Assembly: GCA_002205965.3 (NCBI GenBank)
Contig: NADL03000746.1
Span: 1-64,000 of the forward strand
Direction of reading: 5' to 3'
From: Kappaphycus alvarezii
Taxonomy: Eukaryota > Rhodophyta > Florideophyceae > Gigartinales > Solieriaceae
Length of the DNA: 64,000 nucleotides
Numbering within the stretch: position 1 is the stretch's first letter; every line of letters begins with the position of its first letter. Shown piece by piece: positions 42,599 through 53,960 of the stretch. Below the pieces are notes generated by a model. That model saw only the letters and a program-made list of their open reading frames with translations, did not search any database and was not told where the DNA came from. A program made the position numbers and the translations under genes.

Positions 42599-43990
42599 TT
42601 AATTCTTTAACGAGAAAAACTTTAATTTTTTTTTAAACTGTAATGCGTATACAAATAGTAAAACTATAACGGCGGTGAATATTACTGACTTTTGTCCAGA
42701 TTTTCTTATACGGAGCTGCTGCTGTGAGATAATCCTAGAAATTGATTTTTGAAACTCATTTTCATCGATTTTAAAGCCTGGGAGTTGACACCATCGGTCC
42801 TCTTTCAGGAGACCTCTCTCCAAAACTTCCGAAAGGTTCTTCTTTGACGCAAATCCATCAGGATGGTGACATTGTAAGTATGATAAACTAATACTAAGTA
42901 AACGTGCATGCCAACCTGTCCATCTACGAGGTTCGAATGGACTATTTCTTGTTTCCTCTCGGCAGCACTTCCATATCTCTAGAATATGGGACCCTTTCTG
43001 CATAAATATGGAATTAGCAAGTGCAGCTCCATGGGGCATTATCACGATGTCTGATTCTTTAAATAAATTTGCTTGAGATGCTAAAGATTTTGGCATTTCT
43101 GATAAATGTGAAACCGATAGCCTCCTATCAGATTGTAGCTTTTGGACAAAAAAGTCTGCATTTAACCACTTTCTCCGCAAATCATACGGCTTTTTATCTT
43201 TTCTGTCATAAATTAGAATTTTTATTTTCCTGTCTAGTAGATTTCGTGCCAACTGGAAGAGAGTGAATTTTGGGGTTTCTATTACTCTTTCGGAAAAAGT
43301 TTTGTAAAATGCTGCATCTGAGAATTTTTGAATTGCTTTGGACTTCATGTACTCTGGCATTTCGAAAGTCTTAGAACTATGAAATATTCCTTCCGTGTCG
43401 GTGTAAATATTTTTCACTCGAAACTTCATTGCCCGAAACGAAGACTTAAAAGTTATGCTATCCGAAAAGCATTTATCGACTGGAAAAAAGGGACTGATAA
43501 TGATATTACTTTCTGGAATTCCAAGCTTTTTTGCCACGGAATACAGCATGCATGCGCCCCAGTATGGTTGTTTCCAACGATTATATCTTTCGGGCTCTTT
43601 CCAACATCTTGAAATATCCATTTCATAGTTAACTTTCATGTAAATGTGAACATTTTTTCGTTCACTTTTGATGACTGATGTCTTTGTAAACAAGCAGTTG
43701 TGCATGAAATGTGATACAGCCCACGCAGTATCATGGAGGGCATGAAATGGGTTACCATGTAGCTTAGTTACATTTAAGAGAATATTTTTTTGTTCTGCTG
43801 CACACCTAGGATTTTTTCTCGACTCCAGACGTTCATATATTATCTTGGGCTCATAATTGCATGCATCGATTCCTTTTTGGATAGAATCAGCCTCTGTATG
43901 CTCATAAAATCGGCTAGTAAAGAAAATAAAAAAAATCAGCGTAATTGAATAAGTCTTTCCTGGAAAGAAGTGTTTAAAGGAAGACATCAA
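42599..43990 (-). CDS. GT61 (DUF563)-type glycosyltransferase
   Basis: This intact 463-residue intronless frame has the GT61 signature DIVIMPHGAALANSIFMQKG followed by SHILEIW (residues 314-340; family form d.vi.pHGA.L.N..F...g...lEi). The N-terminal half contains a typical HALHDTAWAVSHF segment (residues 83-95). Residues 14-29 are hydrophobic, giving a signal anchor. A second hydrophobic stretch at 436-450 precedes a Lys-rich end, which is unusual for the family. The layout suggests a Golgi type II enzyme, with the family adding sugars such as xylose or GlcNAc; the substrate cannot be told from sequence. The length is normal for the family. Codon use is AT-rich like its surroundings, and no neighbouring gene is visible. 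Confidence 0.85.
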   Translation of the reverse strand: MMSSFKHFFPGKTYSITLIFFIFFTSRFYEHTEADSIQKGIDACNYEPKIIYERLESRKNPRCAAEQKNILLNVTKLHGNPFHALHDTAWAVSHFMHNCLFTKTSVIKSERKNVHIYMKVNYEMDISRCWKEPERYNRWKQPYWGACMLYSVAKKLGIPESNIIISPFFPVDKCFSDSITFKSSFRAMKFRVKNIYTDTEGIFHSSKTFEMPEYMKSKAIQKFSDAAFYKTFSERVIETPKFTLFQLARNLLDRKIKILIYDRKDKKPYDLRRKWLNADFFVQKLQSDRRLSVSHLSEMPKSLASQANLFKESDIVIMPHGAALANSIFMQKGSHILEIWKCCREETRNSPFEPRRWTGWHARLLSISLSYLQCHHPDGFASKKNLSEVLERGLLKEDRWCQLPGFKIDENEFQKSISRIISQQQLRIRKSGQKSVIFTAVIVLLFVYALQFKKKLKFFSLKN

Positions 43991-44540
43991 TGACCAATAA
44001 ATTTTTTTTGAAATATACTTTGTATTTCATTCAATCCAACAGCTTTTTTGCTTGCACTAAATATTTCCAATTTCTACTTTCGCCTCTTCAAGTAACCAAT
44101 GCGCAGAGTGTTACAATTTATTCATGGAAGCTTTAAGTATCAAAATTGGAATCCCTATAAGACACTCGGTAGATTATCAGTAGACACTATGAAGAAACAC
44201 AATTCAAATATGTAATCAGGTGTGATTTATTTCATCAATTATAATTTGAGTTATATTATATTCGTTCCAATTCTTCATGAGAAGTAATTCGTATTATTTT
44301 ATAAATTAAAGAGAAAATTCGTCATCGAAGCCTTCCACTAAAGTTCAGGTATTTATAATCACTCAAGATACTTAATTTCGGACAGTCAGTCATATATGTA
44401 TTTAAATTCTTTATAGAGGGCAGCTTTAGTTATTTTGAGACAATATTTCTCAATCTAGGAAAGAATATATGACAACGTCTTGCTTGCTTCCGAGAAAAAC
44501 AGAAAATACATAAAATAAGCCAGCCAATCAATTACAGTTA

Positions 44541-44622
44541 AGGGGGAAAATGTGGAGTGATTTAATATTTGAGAAATATGGTCGTTTGTGGCCCGGAATA
44601 TCCTACAGGGTGCCCAGTATTA
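44541..44622 (+). repeat. Dispersed repeat R2, copy 4, inside the AT-rich island
   Basis: GGGGGAAAATGTGGAGTGAT and ATATGGTCGTTTGTGGCCCG match copies at 20241 and 59186. It is one of the few sequences in the island shared with the rest of the window. Confidence 0.78.
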
Positions 44623-47600
44623 CAGCTAAGTGATTACTGAAAAATTATTTATAAGTCTCTGATGTGAAATAATTCTAATTAGACCCAAACTATTTTCTTA
44701 GATCAAAAACCGGAAAAATTCAAAATGTATATATCTTACACCTGCTTGCTTTTTTTGGAAATATTATGTTTAAATTAAAATATTACTTCAAATAAATTCT
44801 TTCCAGGAATCGAATCAAGTCCTTCACTAAATAGAGTTTATGGCCCTAGTTTGCATAATTTCTTTAGATTTTCGAATGTAGACATTACCTGTTTGACTAT
44901 CTTTAGTAAATATCTGAGATCCTAGTCTCTTACTACCTACTAATTGAGGCTATTTCTTACAAATATCTCGAAAATTTTACATATTTGCTTCAGTGCAATC
45001 GTTGGACCACCACATATATCTAGATCTGATTTTAGAATTTTCTTGGAATGTTCAACGTGGAAAAATGAGGTATTCCGTAACAATTACAAAGCATATAATT
45101 GAAACTCTCCATCAGACCAAAAATCTGAGCTTTAAACTTATGTGAGTCTATGTTTTCAAAAAATATGCGAAATAAATTTCAGGTCTTTCTCAATAAATAA
45201 TTATGCCCCTAATTTACAAATGTTTTTCACCGTGCTATTATTATCTCCTGAGATATTTTTTAATTTTTTCAAGCAAAGTAATGGGTCGGAAACCTTACTC
45301 TAGGAAAGCGGGGAAAAATAAAAAGGCAATCAATATCTTAAACTCTATATACTATTTTCATCATCAAATCAAATGTTTTCGTGATAAATGTTCCACATAT
45401 TTAAAAATTACCCTCAATTGATATTAACATACTCGAACTCAATCCAAAAATATTTTTGGATTTTTAATAAAAATAAAAGTTTAATTCCAAAATTGATTAC
45501 TTGTTTAATATTTTGGCAGAAATAATAGAAGAATTACAGAAATATAAAGATTGTGAAAATTCAGTGGTCGTTGTTAAACTTTCCAGTTTTGTATCATCTA
45601 TTGAATGTAATTTCTTTAAAATGTTTATTAGAAAAATTTCTCACTTAACCTCGCATATGTTCTGAACATTTTTTCAACATATTCAATATTTCATCACTTT
45701 TATCATATTTTTATATATTATTACAATTTTTCAATATTTATACATTCCTAAATCTTTCCACTGTTGAAAAAATTCTTTAAAATTCCGAAAATACGAAAAA
45801 TGTACTAAAGAGTTTTAGAAAAGTTACACTTACAGTATGAATGAATTAATGGAATCGCATGCCTAAATGGTAATATTTTCAAGGAGAAGCTAGTCATTTT
45901 GAGCACTCTAAAACGAAAACGATCGAAATGCTTAAAGCAGAATTTCCTTTTTTATAATAGCTATTCATATTAATTGTGATTTAAAGTATTACAACCAGAA
46001 CAATTTATGACTATTTTGGTCCATTTGAGATCAGAAAAGACTAAAATCTGCGGAGATGAGGAAATATATTCTATACTTTTACAGTGCATAAGAAATATCA
46101 CGAAGCTGGCAAATTTTGAATATTTGTATGTAAGTATAGTTAATATTTATTTATTTATGTGCTAATATTTTCCTCACAATGAGGCTTTCTCCTTACATGT
46201 AAATATGAGTGGTATTAATTGCTATATATTTTTCTTTATTGTGTTCTTTTTACATAATGATCCAGTGAGATAATTTAGACTTTAAAAGGTCTGATCTTTC
46301 AGTAACAAAATAATTGATTAAACTATCCTTCCAGGCAACAATATAAGGATTTACAAAATAGGAATATAAAATATGGAATCGTTCGTTCTTAAAGTATTTT
46401 ACCATTCAATTACCTCGAAATTCATTGTTTTGTCCGATGGAATAATTAATAGTATTAATGTAGTTAGTGTCATCAAAGCTACAAAACAGTATTCCATTGC
46501 GCTTGGTGGAACTTTTTTCTGGAAATAAAACAGAAAATCCAAAAGCAACCAAAATAATCTTCGTTTCACGTACAGAAACTCATTCCTTTTACTCATCAGC
46601 ATAAGCCGCTTTTATTTTAACGCAGTAATCATCTTAGTTTAAATAGACAACATGTCCTATGTAAAAAAGCATTGTAGCCTGATTCAAACCATGAAAGTTA
46701 ATCGATTCCTCCCATTTAAAATTACGCCGTAAATGCCGGTATCTTTTATCTTAAATCACCATAAAAATCAAAGCGCTAAAGGAGGAGCCGAGAACCCCAT
46801 TACATACCACATGGCCCTTCTATTAACAGATCAATATAATTGGGAACGTCTCCTATAATCTCAAAAAATCTGTGCGGGTAGCTCACGATAGTTCCAAGTA
46901 TTGGTTCTATATTTTTCATTCTAAAGTTCAATACTACAAGAAAAATTGAGAAGAACATTTCAGTGAACTGAAACAAAAGGCAGAGTTAAAAGCCATCCGG
47001 TTTAGCCCCAATTTCAAAGCTACAACACATTTATTGTTCTGGATACTACGAAAAACTCTATTCTGCCAGCTAACGGACTGTATATTATTGCCAATTTGAG
47101 GATTATTTTAGCTCCTAGTTTCCTTTATTCATTGGCCTAAAAAATGATTAATATGGACCAGTATTAAATGATGTGTAAACCTTTTTGGTACAGTTTACAC
47201 TTTATCTAAAAGATACGCTTCTCCAGATCATAAAACATATATGTATAGGGAAAAAAACATAGTGTTCACTTTAAACAAAAGCAAACTCTATCAATTTAGC
47301 AATTTCTTCCGAAGTCTACCCCCATTCAAGAATTTTAGTTTTTCGTGACTTCTTTATCGTATCAAAACCAATCTCAAAACCTTCTAGATGCTCAAAAAGA
47401 TATGGAAATCATGTAGCACATAATTGAACTTTCCACAAAACCCACATAGTTCATAGTATAATGTCATGAGTCTGACTGCTTTTCTCTCTCTAGATCGCCA
47501 TAAAATCGCCCCAGCTCCAAGCAGAAAAACGGAATTCACGTCTCTAACAACCGTAAACAAATTTAGTGAAAATTATTTCCAACCAGTACACCTCAGCTAC

Positions 47601-47715
47601 ATATAGTGCTTTTATATATTCTTTTCAGGTACTGACATTTAATATCTCAAATAAATGAGACAAAATCAGAAGAGCGCACTGAAAACAAGAGATTTCGAAC
47701 ACCTCACATAGTACG

Positions 47716-48072
47716 TTGAAATATTCGTACATTTTGCAGAGTGTAATCCTACAAAGAGCTATGCTTTGGTCAGTAATACTCGGGCCTATGCGCATTATCT
47801 TACTAAAATTCGTGGAACGCATTTACAAATTGAACCACGAAATTTCCCCAATAATCTATCAAACATCTTTAAAAAAGACTCTCTGTAACTATAACGTGCA
47901 TTCAAACTTTTATTTAGTACCATTCCCCCGTTTTGACGTAACAAAAAAATTATTAAAGTATCAAACGTGCATGAATCATGTCCATATTGCGTGCAAAGAA
48001 ACTGAAGACATTTATTTCAAGCTTAAGATTCTTTGTGGACTGAGAGAGAAAGTAATATCCACAACAGAATAG
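47716..48072 (+). CDS. Small unassigned open frame in AT-rich DNA
   Basis: The 118-codon frame is longer than usually arises by chance in such AT-rich sequence, where stops are frequent. It is rich in Ile/Leu/Lys with Cys/His scattered (CMNHVHIACKETEDIYFKLK). I see no domain, signal peptide or homologue I know. It could be a small gene or a chance frame. Confidence 0.2.
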   Translation: MKYSYILQSVILQRAMLWSVILGPMRIILLKFVERIYKLNHEISPIIYQTSLKKTLCNYNVHSNFYLVPFPRFDVTKKLLKYQTCMNHVHIACKETEDIYFKLKILCGLREKVISTTE

Positions 48073-49399
48073 CTACTTAATATAGGTACTTAAGTTTTTC
48101 TCTAAACGGAGTACGTAGTATATCATTTTAAACGTATTTTATGCGAACATTTAACCGAACTGTTTTTCCCAATGTACGCACAAGAACAAACTTCGTTTTT
48201 CTTAAACTTGTGGATTCCAAATTAGGTACAAAATGAGTCGTCAAATTTTAGAGACGCCCTTTAAAAAATATCTTTTACTCGATGCAAATATTATGGGTTT
48301 ATACTTATCGCTCTCGATTTAAAATGGAGTAAAACGTGATAATTTCAGGATTCTACAATCGTCGAATGCTTCACTGATAAAGGCCTCAGTCTTCTCGACC
48401 AGTCATTGATTAAACCAATGTGAATCTAAGCTCGTCTGGTCACGTCTGTCTCTGTGCAAATTAACAAATTTATTCAAATTAATTATGAATAAATTCTCTA
48501 AACTCATGAATGCATACTGTAAAGAAGTTTCGAAATAGTTTCACCTGAACATTCAAGCCGTATTTATTTACTTACATTTTAATAATTTATCAGTTTATAT
48601 GATTCTTCGACAGCTCCTCTCGGAAATGATTCCATACCTTGACAAGAACGTCCTTGCTAAAACGTACGAAACGGGATCTGTTTTTTATGCTACTTTATTT
48701 AATCGGATTACGTGACTTCAAAAGTGACAGACTGACTCTATGTTCTTGACTAAAAGCATGGCCAACTAAATAAAATTTAAACAGCTATGTAAGTAAATAA
48801 TATGTCATATTGTTGAAACGATGGACCGTGGTCACATTGAAAGTCGTTGGATTCTGTTCAGGCCTACTTTTTGGGGTTTATCTAAATGTTTTAATCAAGA
48901 ACGAATTTCTCACCTGAATAAATTATGAATGCACTTTGAACAAGAAAATATCTACTATTCCAACCTTTAACTATTGTAAATAAGAAAAAATGTTCAACTC
49001 ATTAACTTTTCATCACCAAGCATAACTTTGGCGAAAATTTTCAATAAGCAGCAGAATTGTTTGCTATTTAACGAATAACTTTTCGTGGCCACTACAGCTG
49101 TACAAACCCCTGCATCTACTTCTCAGTTGGCGTCAATGAGCATTTATTAGTAATACAAATATTTAAATATGGTTTGAAAATGTAATAGCACATAGCTCGT
49201 CATGGGAGTCTCGCTAATAGAAAATTTTGTGTTTTGGACTAAATTGTTGCTTTAGAAGGTGGAACCGACCATTAGGCTTTCATTTTAACGGCGAAAGGGC
49301 TTTGCCATAGAGAAGAGATCTTCCACACTCTCGAGCCTGAGCATATTCTTGTTCACTGGAAAAAGGTGCAGAATGTTAACTTTTGTACATGACCAGTTA

Positions 49400-51129
49400 A
49401 GTAGAGAGCAAAAACAAAAAAAATAGGTTTATGTGGTTCCAAGTGTGATTGAGCTCAATAAGACGCTCCATTGGAGACGGCCTCGAAAGCAGACCATCGA
49501 CTGGTCCATTGAAACCTAGGCTTCACCGAGCTTGTCCGTGGTCCTGTTGTGAGCTATGATTCTAATTACTTACAGCGGTTTGAAACCACAACAGCAGCAA
49601 TTTGTTTCAGCAAGGCAGATTTCTCTTGCACGGTATCTTTTTGCGGAAAAACCGTGAAGTTTTTCGTTTTAGTGAGGTATCAGAGAAGCCCACGAGGTTC
49701 TAACTTGAGGTTTGGAAGTTTGTTATTAGCTTGAGGACGGATAAGGGACTTTGAAAAATAAGGACATGGGCTTACATTGTAGCGGTGCGAGGACCGCCTC
49801 AGGTGCTTTTAGGCCGTACTATAGATATGAGGAGCTCAGCCTTACTATACGACTTCGTGGTCTGCAATCCTACTACCATATCATATTTGGGCGTGTGGCT
49901 GGGGGTTATCTACATGAAAGTTCCATAGAGATGCTATTCCTGCTCAGAAGTACTGTTCTGGAGCTTTATGCTGTACGTCGATCCGAGGGATAGATCTGCG
50001 AAATTGGCGAGGTTTCGGAGGACTAATGTAAAAAAAGGAGTAGAATAATGTTTATATTGTTATATAAATTACAGGTAGGAGGAAGCCATACGAGCCCTTT
50101 TCCTTCGGTATCTTTACTTATATCACAGGAATCGTTCGAGTAGGCAGTAACGTAGGCAAACTAACGATAAAATGGAACAGAAAATTCTAAGATCTCAGCT
50201 TCAAGAGGTTGAGATTGTTAGTCAATGATTGGACTCCCTGGTCTTCTTACAGATATTAACACTTAAAAGGGATTGATTGTGACTCTTATGAATTGTAAGG
50301 GATGGGCTGATCTATTTTTCTCGAAGAGTGGGGTTTTAGAGGTTCCAAGGGCCATCCATTTCGTGACAAGGACCTGTTAGGCAACTAGATGCGTTTTTTC
50401 CAGTTACTTGTTGTATCTCTCGCGGTTTCTCGCGACACGGCTCGAAAAGATTATATTAAGCTCGAGGGGGCGTGCAGTGATATCAAGTAGGTCGAAAAAT
50501 TCGGTGTGCAGTCTCTTGGTTTCATTCGGTAGGATAAATCCTACCTAAGTTGGAATGGATGGGTTCATTTGCCAATGAGATGGCTACAGTACCCGAATAG
50601 AACTGATAATATGTGACGCTTCTATTTACATTCTCTCCTAAGGACCGATTTTGTGATCTCCCGCTTTATATTTCCGACTATGCAGTCAGCGATCACAATA
50701 GAAATGGAGGCGTACTTTGAAACTGTTTTCTCACATTCGGCTCACTCTCCCATCAAAATCAGAACTTTTGCCGCTGTTAAACACCAAGCGGAGCCTGATA
50801 TGATATTGGTCGGGGAACCGTTGGAACAAATATATTTATTTATATATATTTTCTTCGAGAAACTGTAGAATATATTGCTGTTTGGGTACTCAGTTGTGCC
50901 AACCAAGGGCTACACTATACGTTGTTCGACCGCTACCTGTATGAATTTGTTACCATTGTGTTTTTGTAACTGGAAAGGATAATTATATTGCAAATGTATC
51001 TAAAAGGCTTTTCAGAGGAACACAAAACGCGGTTTGTTATTTCGAAGTAGGAAAGTTTGAGGTGTTAAGCACACAGAAGCAGGTCTAGGCGGAACTGTTG
51101 TCGAAAATTTGATTGAGGCTAGCTTATTA
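49400..51129. other. No recognisable gene
   Basis: Composition returns to a moderate level. Open frames are short and unsupported. I see no repeat shared with the rest of the window. Confidence 0.4.
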
Positions 51130-51435
51130 AGCCAGTCGCTCCAAACGAGGTTTTCTATAGAACTATAGATAGCTACGTAATAAAGGAAAATGTAATCTAA
51201 CAGTAGCTAATGGAACTTTTTCCCTGAAAACAGCCCTGAAGGTATCGTAAGTAGCGCTTTGGAACTTGTAGTCGGCACGAATTACATACTCTGACAAGAT
51301 GTAAGACGTACGTTGGTCCTGGTGGCATAAGATAGCAGGTCAACTTTTGATTAGTAAAGATAGAATATACCAGTGCGCAACTCGCCGTAACCATTCCAAA
51401 TGTACCAATGGGGTAACATTTTTCATCAAGAACGG
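51130..51435 (-). repeat. LTR-like fragment related to 57835-58375
   Basis: In reverse complement, ACATCTTGTCAGAGTATGTA, CGTGCCGACTACAAGTTC and GCGCTACTTACGATACC match 58120-58210 in order. It seems to be part of an LTR of a family related to, but distinct from, the chromovirus LTR. Confidence 0.6.
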
Positions 51436-51756
51436 TAAGTAAAATTGTAATTAAAGAAAATTTCCAGTAGTCCTGGTTGTAAGGTTTCCGGTTGTTTTAA
51501 TCTACAATACAGTAAATGAAGTAAATCCGTGTAAAGCTGTAACGCCTGTGAGAAACAATGTCGTAAAGGAAGGTGAACCTGTGGAATACAATAGAAAGTA
51601 TCTATGGAAGCCCGCGCAGTAGCTTACATCTGTTTAGATGTTAATGAATAGGCCTGGTCACCAATAGCGCTCCACGATGAAGTTTTGGGCGTTCTCTGTG
51701 TCCCTGTCTACCATCTTGTCCTGAAATTTTCTGAGGAATGCCGCTTTGAGTTTCAA

Positions 51757-51850
51757 AATTTTGGAATACACGTGTCATGGTGCTCTGAAAAATAAGCTCT
51801 TCTAACTGTTTGGTTGCGATTCGTTTACCCTTTAGCACCTCACTGGCACT
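51757..51850 (+). repeat. Dispersed repeat R1, copy 3 (half)
   Basis: TTGGAATACACGTGTCATGG through TTTACCCTTTAGCACCTCAC is almost identical to 5174-5265. Only the right-hand CACGTG (51769-51774) is present. No R1-flanked gene is visible here. Confidence 0.75.
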
Positions 51851-53100
51851 ACAATTTTTGAGACTAGGGTACTACGAAAAAATCTCCTGTTTTTAGTAAG
51901 AAAGAGAACGCGCTTCGACGTTTATTGCGGCAAACGTAGAAATTTTTCTCAGCGATACCTTTTACGACAGGGGAGCGTTTAATGCCCGTCAGTAGACAAA
52001 GGGGAAGCCCACATTCTCTTTCTGCGACATAGATTTTATCAATTTAGACTAGTGTGAGAACCACAATGCACATCCGTGATATCAATCTCACCCAGAAAGT
52101 ACATCTACAGACTCATACCCGCAGCAATGGGCGTCGTAGGAGAGTGAGTTTCCTCAAAGAAAACCAAGAACTAGAAAGTACTTTAATTAACCCTCTAAAT
52201 GCTAGAAAATACTGAAAAGGAAAGGGAAAGGAAAGACAAATGGAAGACAGAGTTTTTAGCCCTTACAGATTCCGTTACTCTTCGTGCAATTTAGAAAGCA
52301 CTGTTGATACTTTACATAAAAAAATTAGGTACAAAAATTGTTTACTTGGAATTATTGTAATTGATGCCGAACACCTGCGAAGCTTTGAGAGCACTGATGC
52401 GACGAAACACCGTGCGCACAGATACACTGAAGCGTATAGGTATCTCTAGGAGTTTTCTCGACGGCTCCCTGCGTCTTTCGATAATAACAATGCTAGTCTT
52501 CCGGAAACATTGACAACAACCAGCCTCGTTGACAAGCCCGATAGTACACACAATTTTTTTTTCGAGCCTGGTGCGAGTCGGCAGCAAAGCTCCTCTGGAA
52601 GGAAGATAAATGGATGAGGTTGACAAACCCCGCGTCGCATTCTGAGGCAGATGTTCAGCGAAGAATCAGATGTTAAGCATATTTGGAAACCTGAGCAGGA
52701 GCCTTCCTCAGCGCATAACCCTCTGTAGTCAACCGAAAGTACAACGAGATGTGGACAGTGAATCTGCGCCGTCACCTGGTAGTTCGTATGCTTGAAGACA
52801 CCGCACCGCTACGGTGTGCCGAGTGCCACACGCCCATGGATCCCTTAGTAAACCATACATCAAACCTTTGTAACAACGGTCTCTGGTAGACCAACCGAAA
52901 CTTAGCATTTGGAGATTATTTGGGCGATAGCTGTTCAAGGCAGCAGGAACTGGCAATAGGAGGTCAAATAACTACTTTATGGACTCAGCGCGCGACCTGC
53001 GGATATTCTGATGCACCCGCGGTCTGATGCATCGAGCAACCCGCCCCCTCCCCAGTTTACTATGAACTCACCGTAACCTCGCCATTACAGGAGATCTATA
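51851..53100. other. Unassigned; possible minus-strand coding remnants
   Basis: Overlapping minus-strand frames at 52342-52956 include RFSVSVRTVFRRISALKA, which has the look of a transposase-type helix-turn-helix, but no catalytic block accompanies it. I cannot support a named element. Confidence 0.25.
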
Positions 53101-53558
53101 TGTGTGATGATTATGCCCAGTAGTATCTTTTTTGTACACAAGATCCCTCCAATAGCCTCAAACACGGCATGAGCATTGTGGAAAGGCACCAGTGATCTTA
53201 CAGTGGTCAAGAGCACAGAGCCAATTAGACGAAGCAATTATGGATACCTGGCCCTCTCCAAGATACTTTTCAGGCAAGACCAATCGGAAAGTGCCTTGTG
53301 GTACCTCGCCCAGTAGATCAATGAAACACTGACATGTGGGGCACAGTTAGGTGAACTCTCAGAACCACGTAGTAATGCTCCCCTAGGGTCGTTATTCTAT
53401 AATGACTGTGAATTTAGTATTGTTCGCTTACCATTCCTTGTCACTCTCGTTGAATTCTTCTATATATAACTCATGGTGAGAAGCTTCGGTCTGCTCCCCG
53501 GAAGCGTCAACCATTAGTTCAACCATCGATTACCTTCTGTGCGCCCAAAACCCCCACA
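53101..53558 (+). repeat. Solo LTR related to the chromovirus
   Basis: It begins TGTGATGATTATGCCC and ends CCCCCACA, matching the chromovirus LTR end to end with divergence and some indels (458 against 527 bases). The flanks are not matching 5-mers, so no target duplication is visible. It abuts a LINE-D fragment. Confidence 0.82.
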
Positions 53559-53960
53559 ATATGTCAATGGGGGCACGGAAAGCGCGAGCCGTTGCCATTG
53601 CAGTTGAAAAGCGGAAGAAGTTGGACCTAGCCGCGAAATTGGCTGCCATTCCTGAAGAGAACCTGCCAGAACGATTGAGTTTGGGATGTTGTTTAGTGCC
53701 GCTGGCTTTTGAATCGCTAGGTTCCCCTTCCTAGACCGCATTCAAGGCCATAGAGATATACGCAGCAGCTTTCGCGACTCGCAGCGGATATTCTACTCAG
53801 GGAGTGAAGACTCGCTTTCGTGTTACAAACTTAGCTACACTATTCGGTCCACATGTGGGGCTTCTGTAATATGTCGTGCGCTGCAACACGCAGAATTCAG
53901 CCACTCGATTAAAAATTAATTTTTTAATGACTTCACAGTGTTGCACATACATGTCACAGT
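53559..53960 (+). mobile_element. LINE-D 3' fragment
   Basis: The sequence AVAIAVEKRKKLDLAAKLAA and LVPLAFESLGSPS recalls the LINE-A C-terminus (PLAFDSLGAPS), after which a stop lies in frame. The end (53800-53960) is shared with 25255-25440. It is a decayed 3' end of a separate R2-like LINE family. Confidence 0.6.

Larger units (their letters stand above)
39430..49400. other. AT-rich island with one intact gene
   Basis: Base composition drops sharply to strongly AT-rich compared with both flanks, and recognisable transposon coding sequence disappears. The only long intact frame is the GT61 protein at 42599-43990. An R2 repeat copy at 44541-44622 is also found in the flanks, which ties the island to the same genome. 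The remaining intergenic stretches (39430-42598, 43991-47715 and 48073-49400) hold no other feature I can support. Confidence 0.75.

Noticed and set aside
46399-46602. Small membrane protein in the AT-rich island
   Set aside because: Hydrophobic residues arise easily from AT-rich codons; 67 codons is within chance and nothing else supports it.
52240-52960. Second Tc1-like transposase
   Set aside because: A helix-turn-helix-like stretch is visible, but no DDE block or inverted ends could be found.
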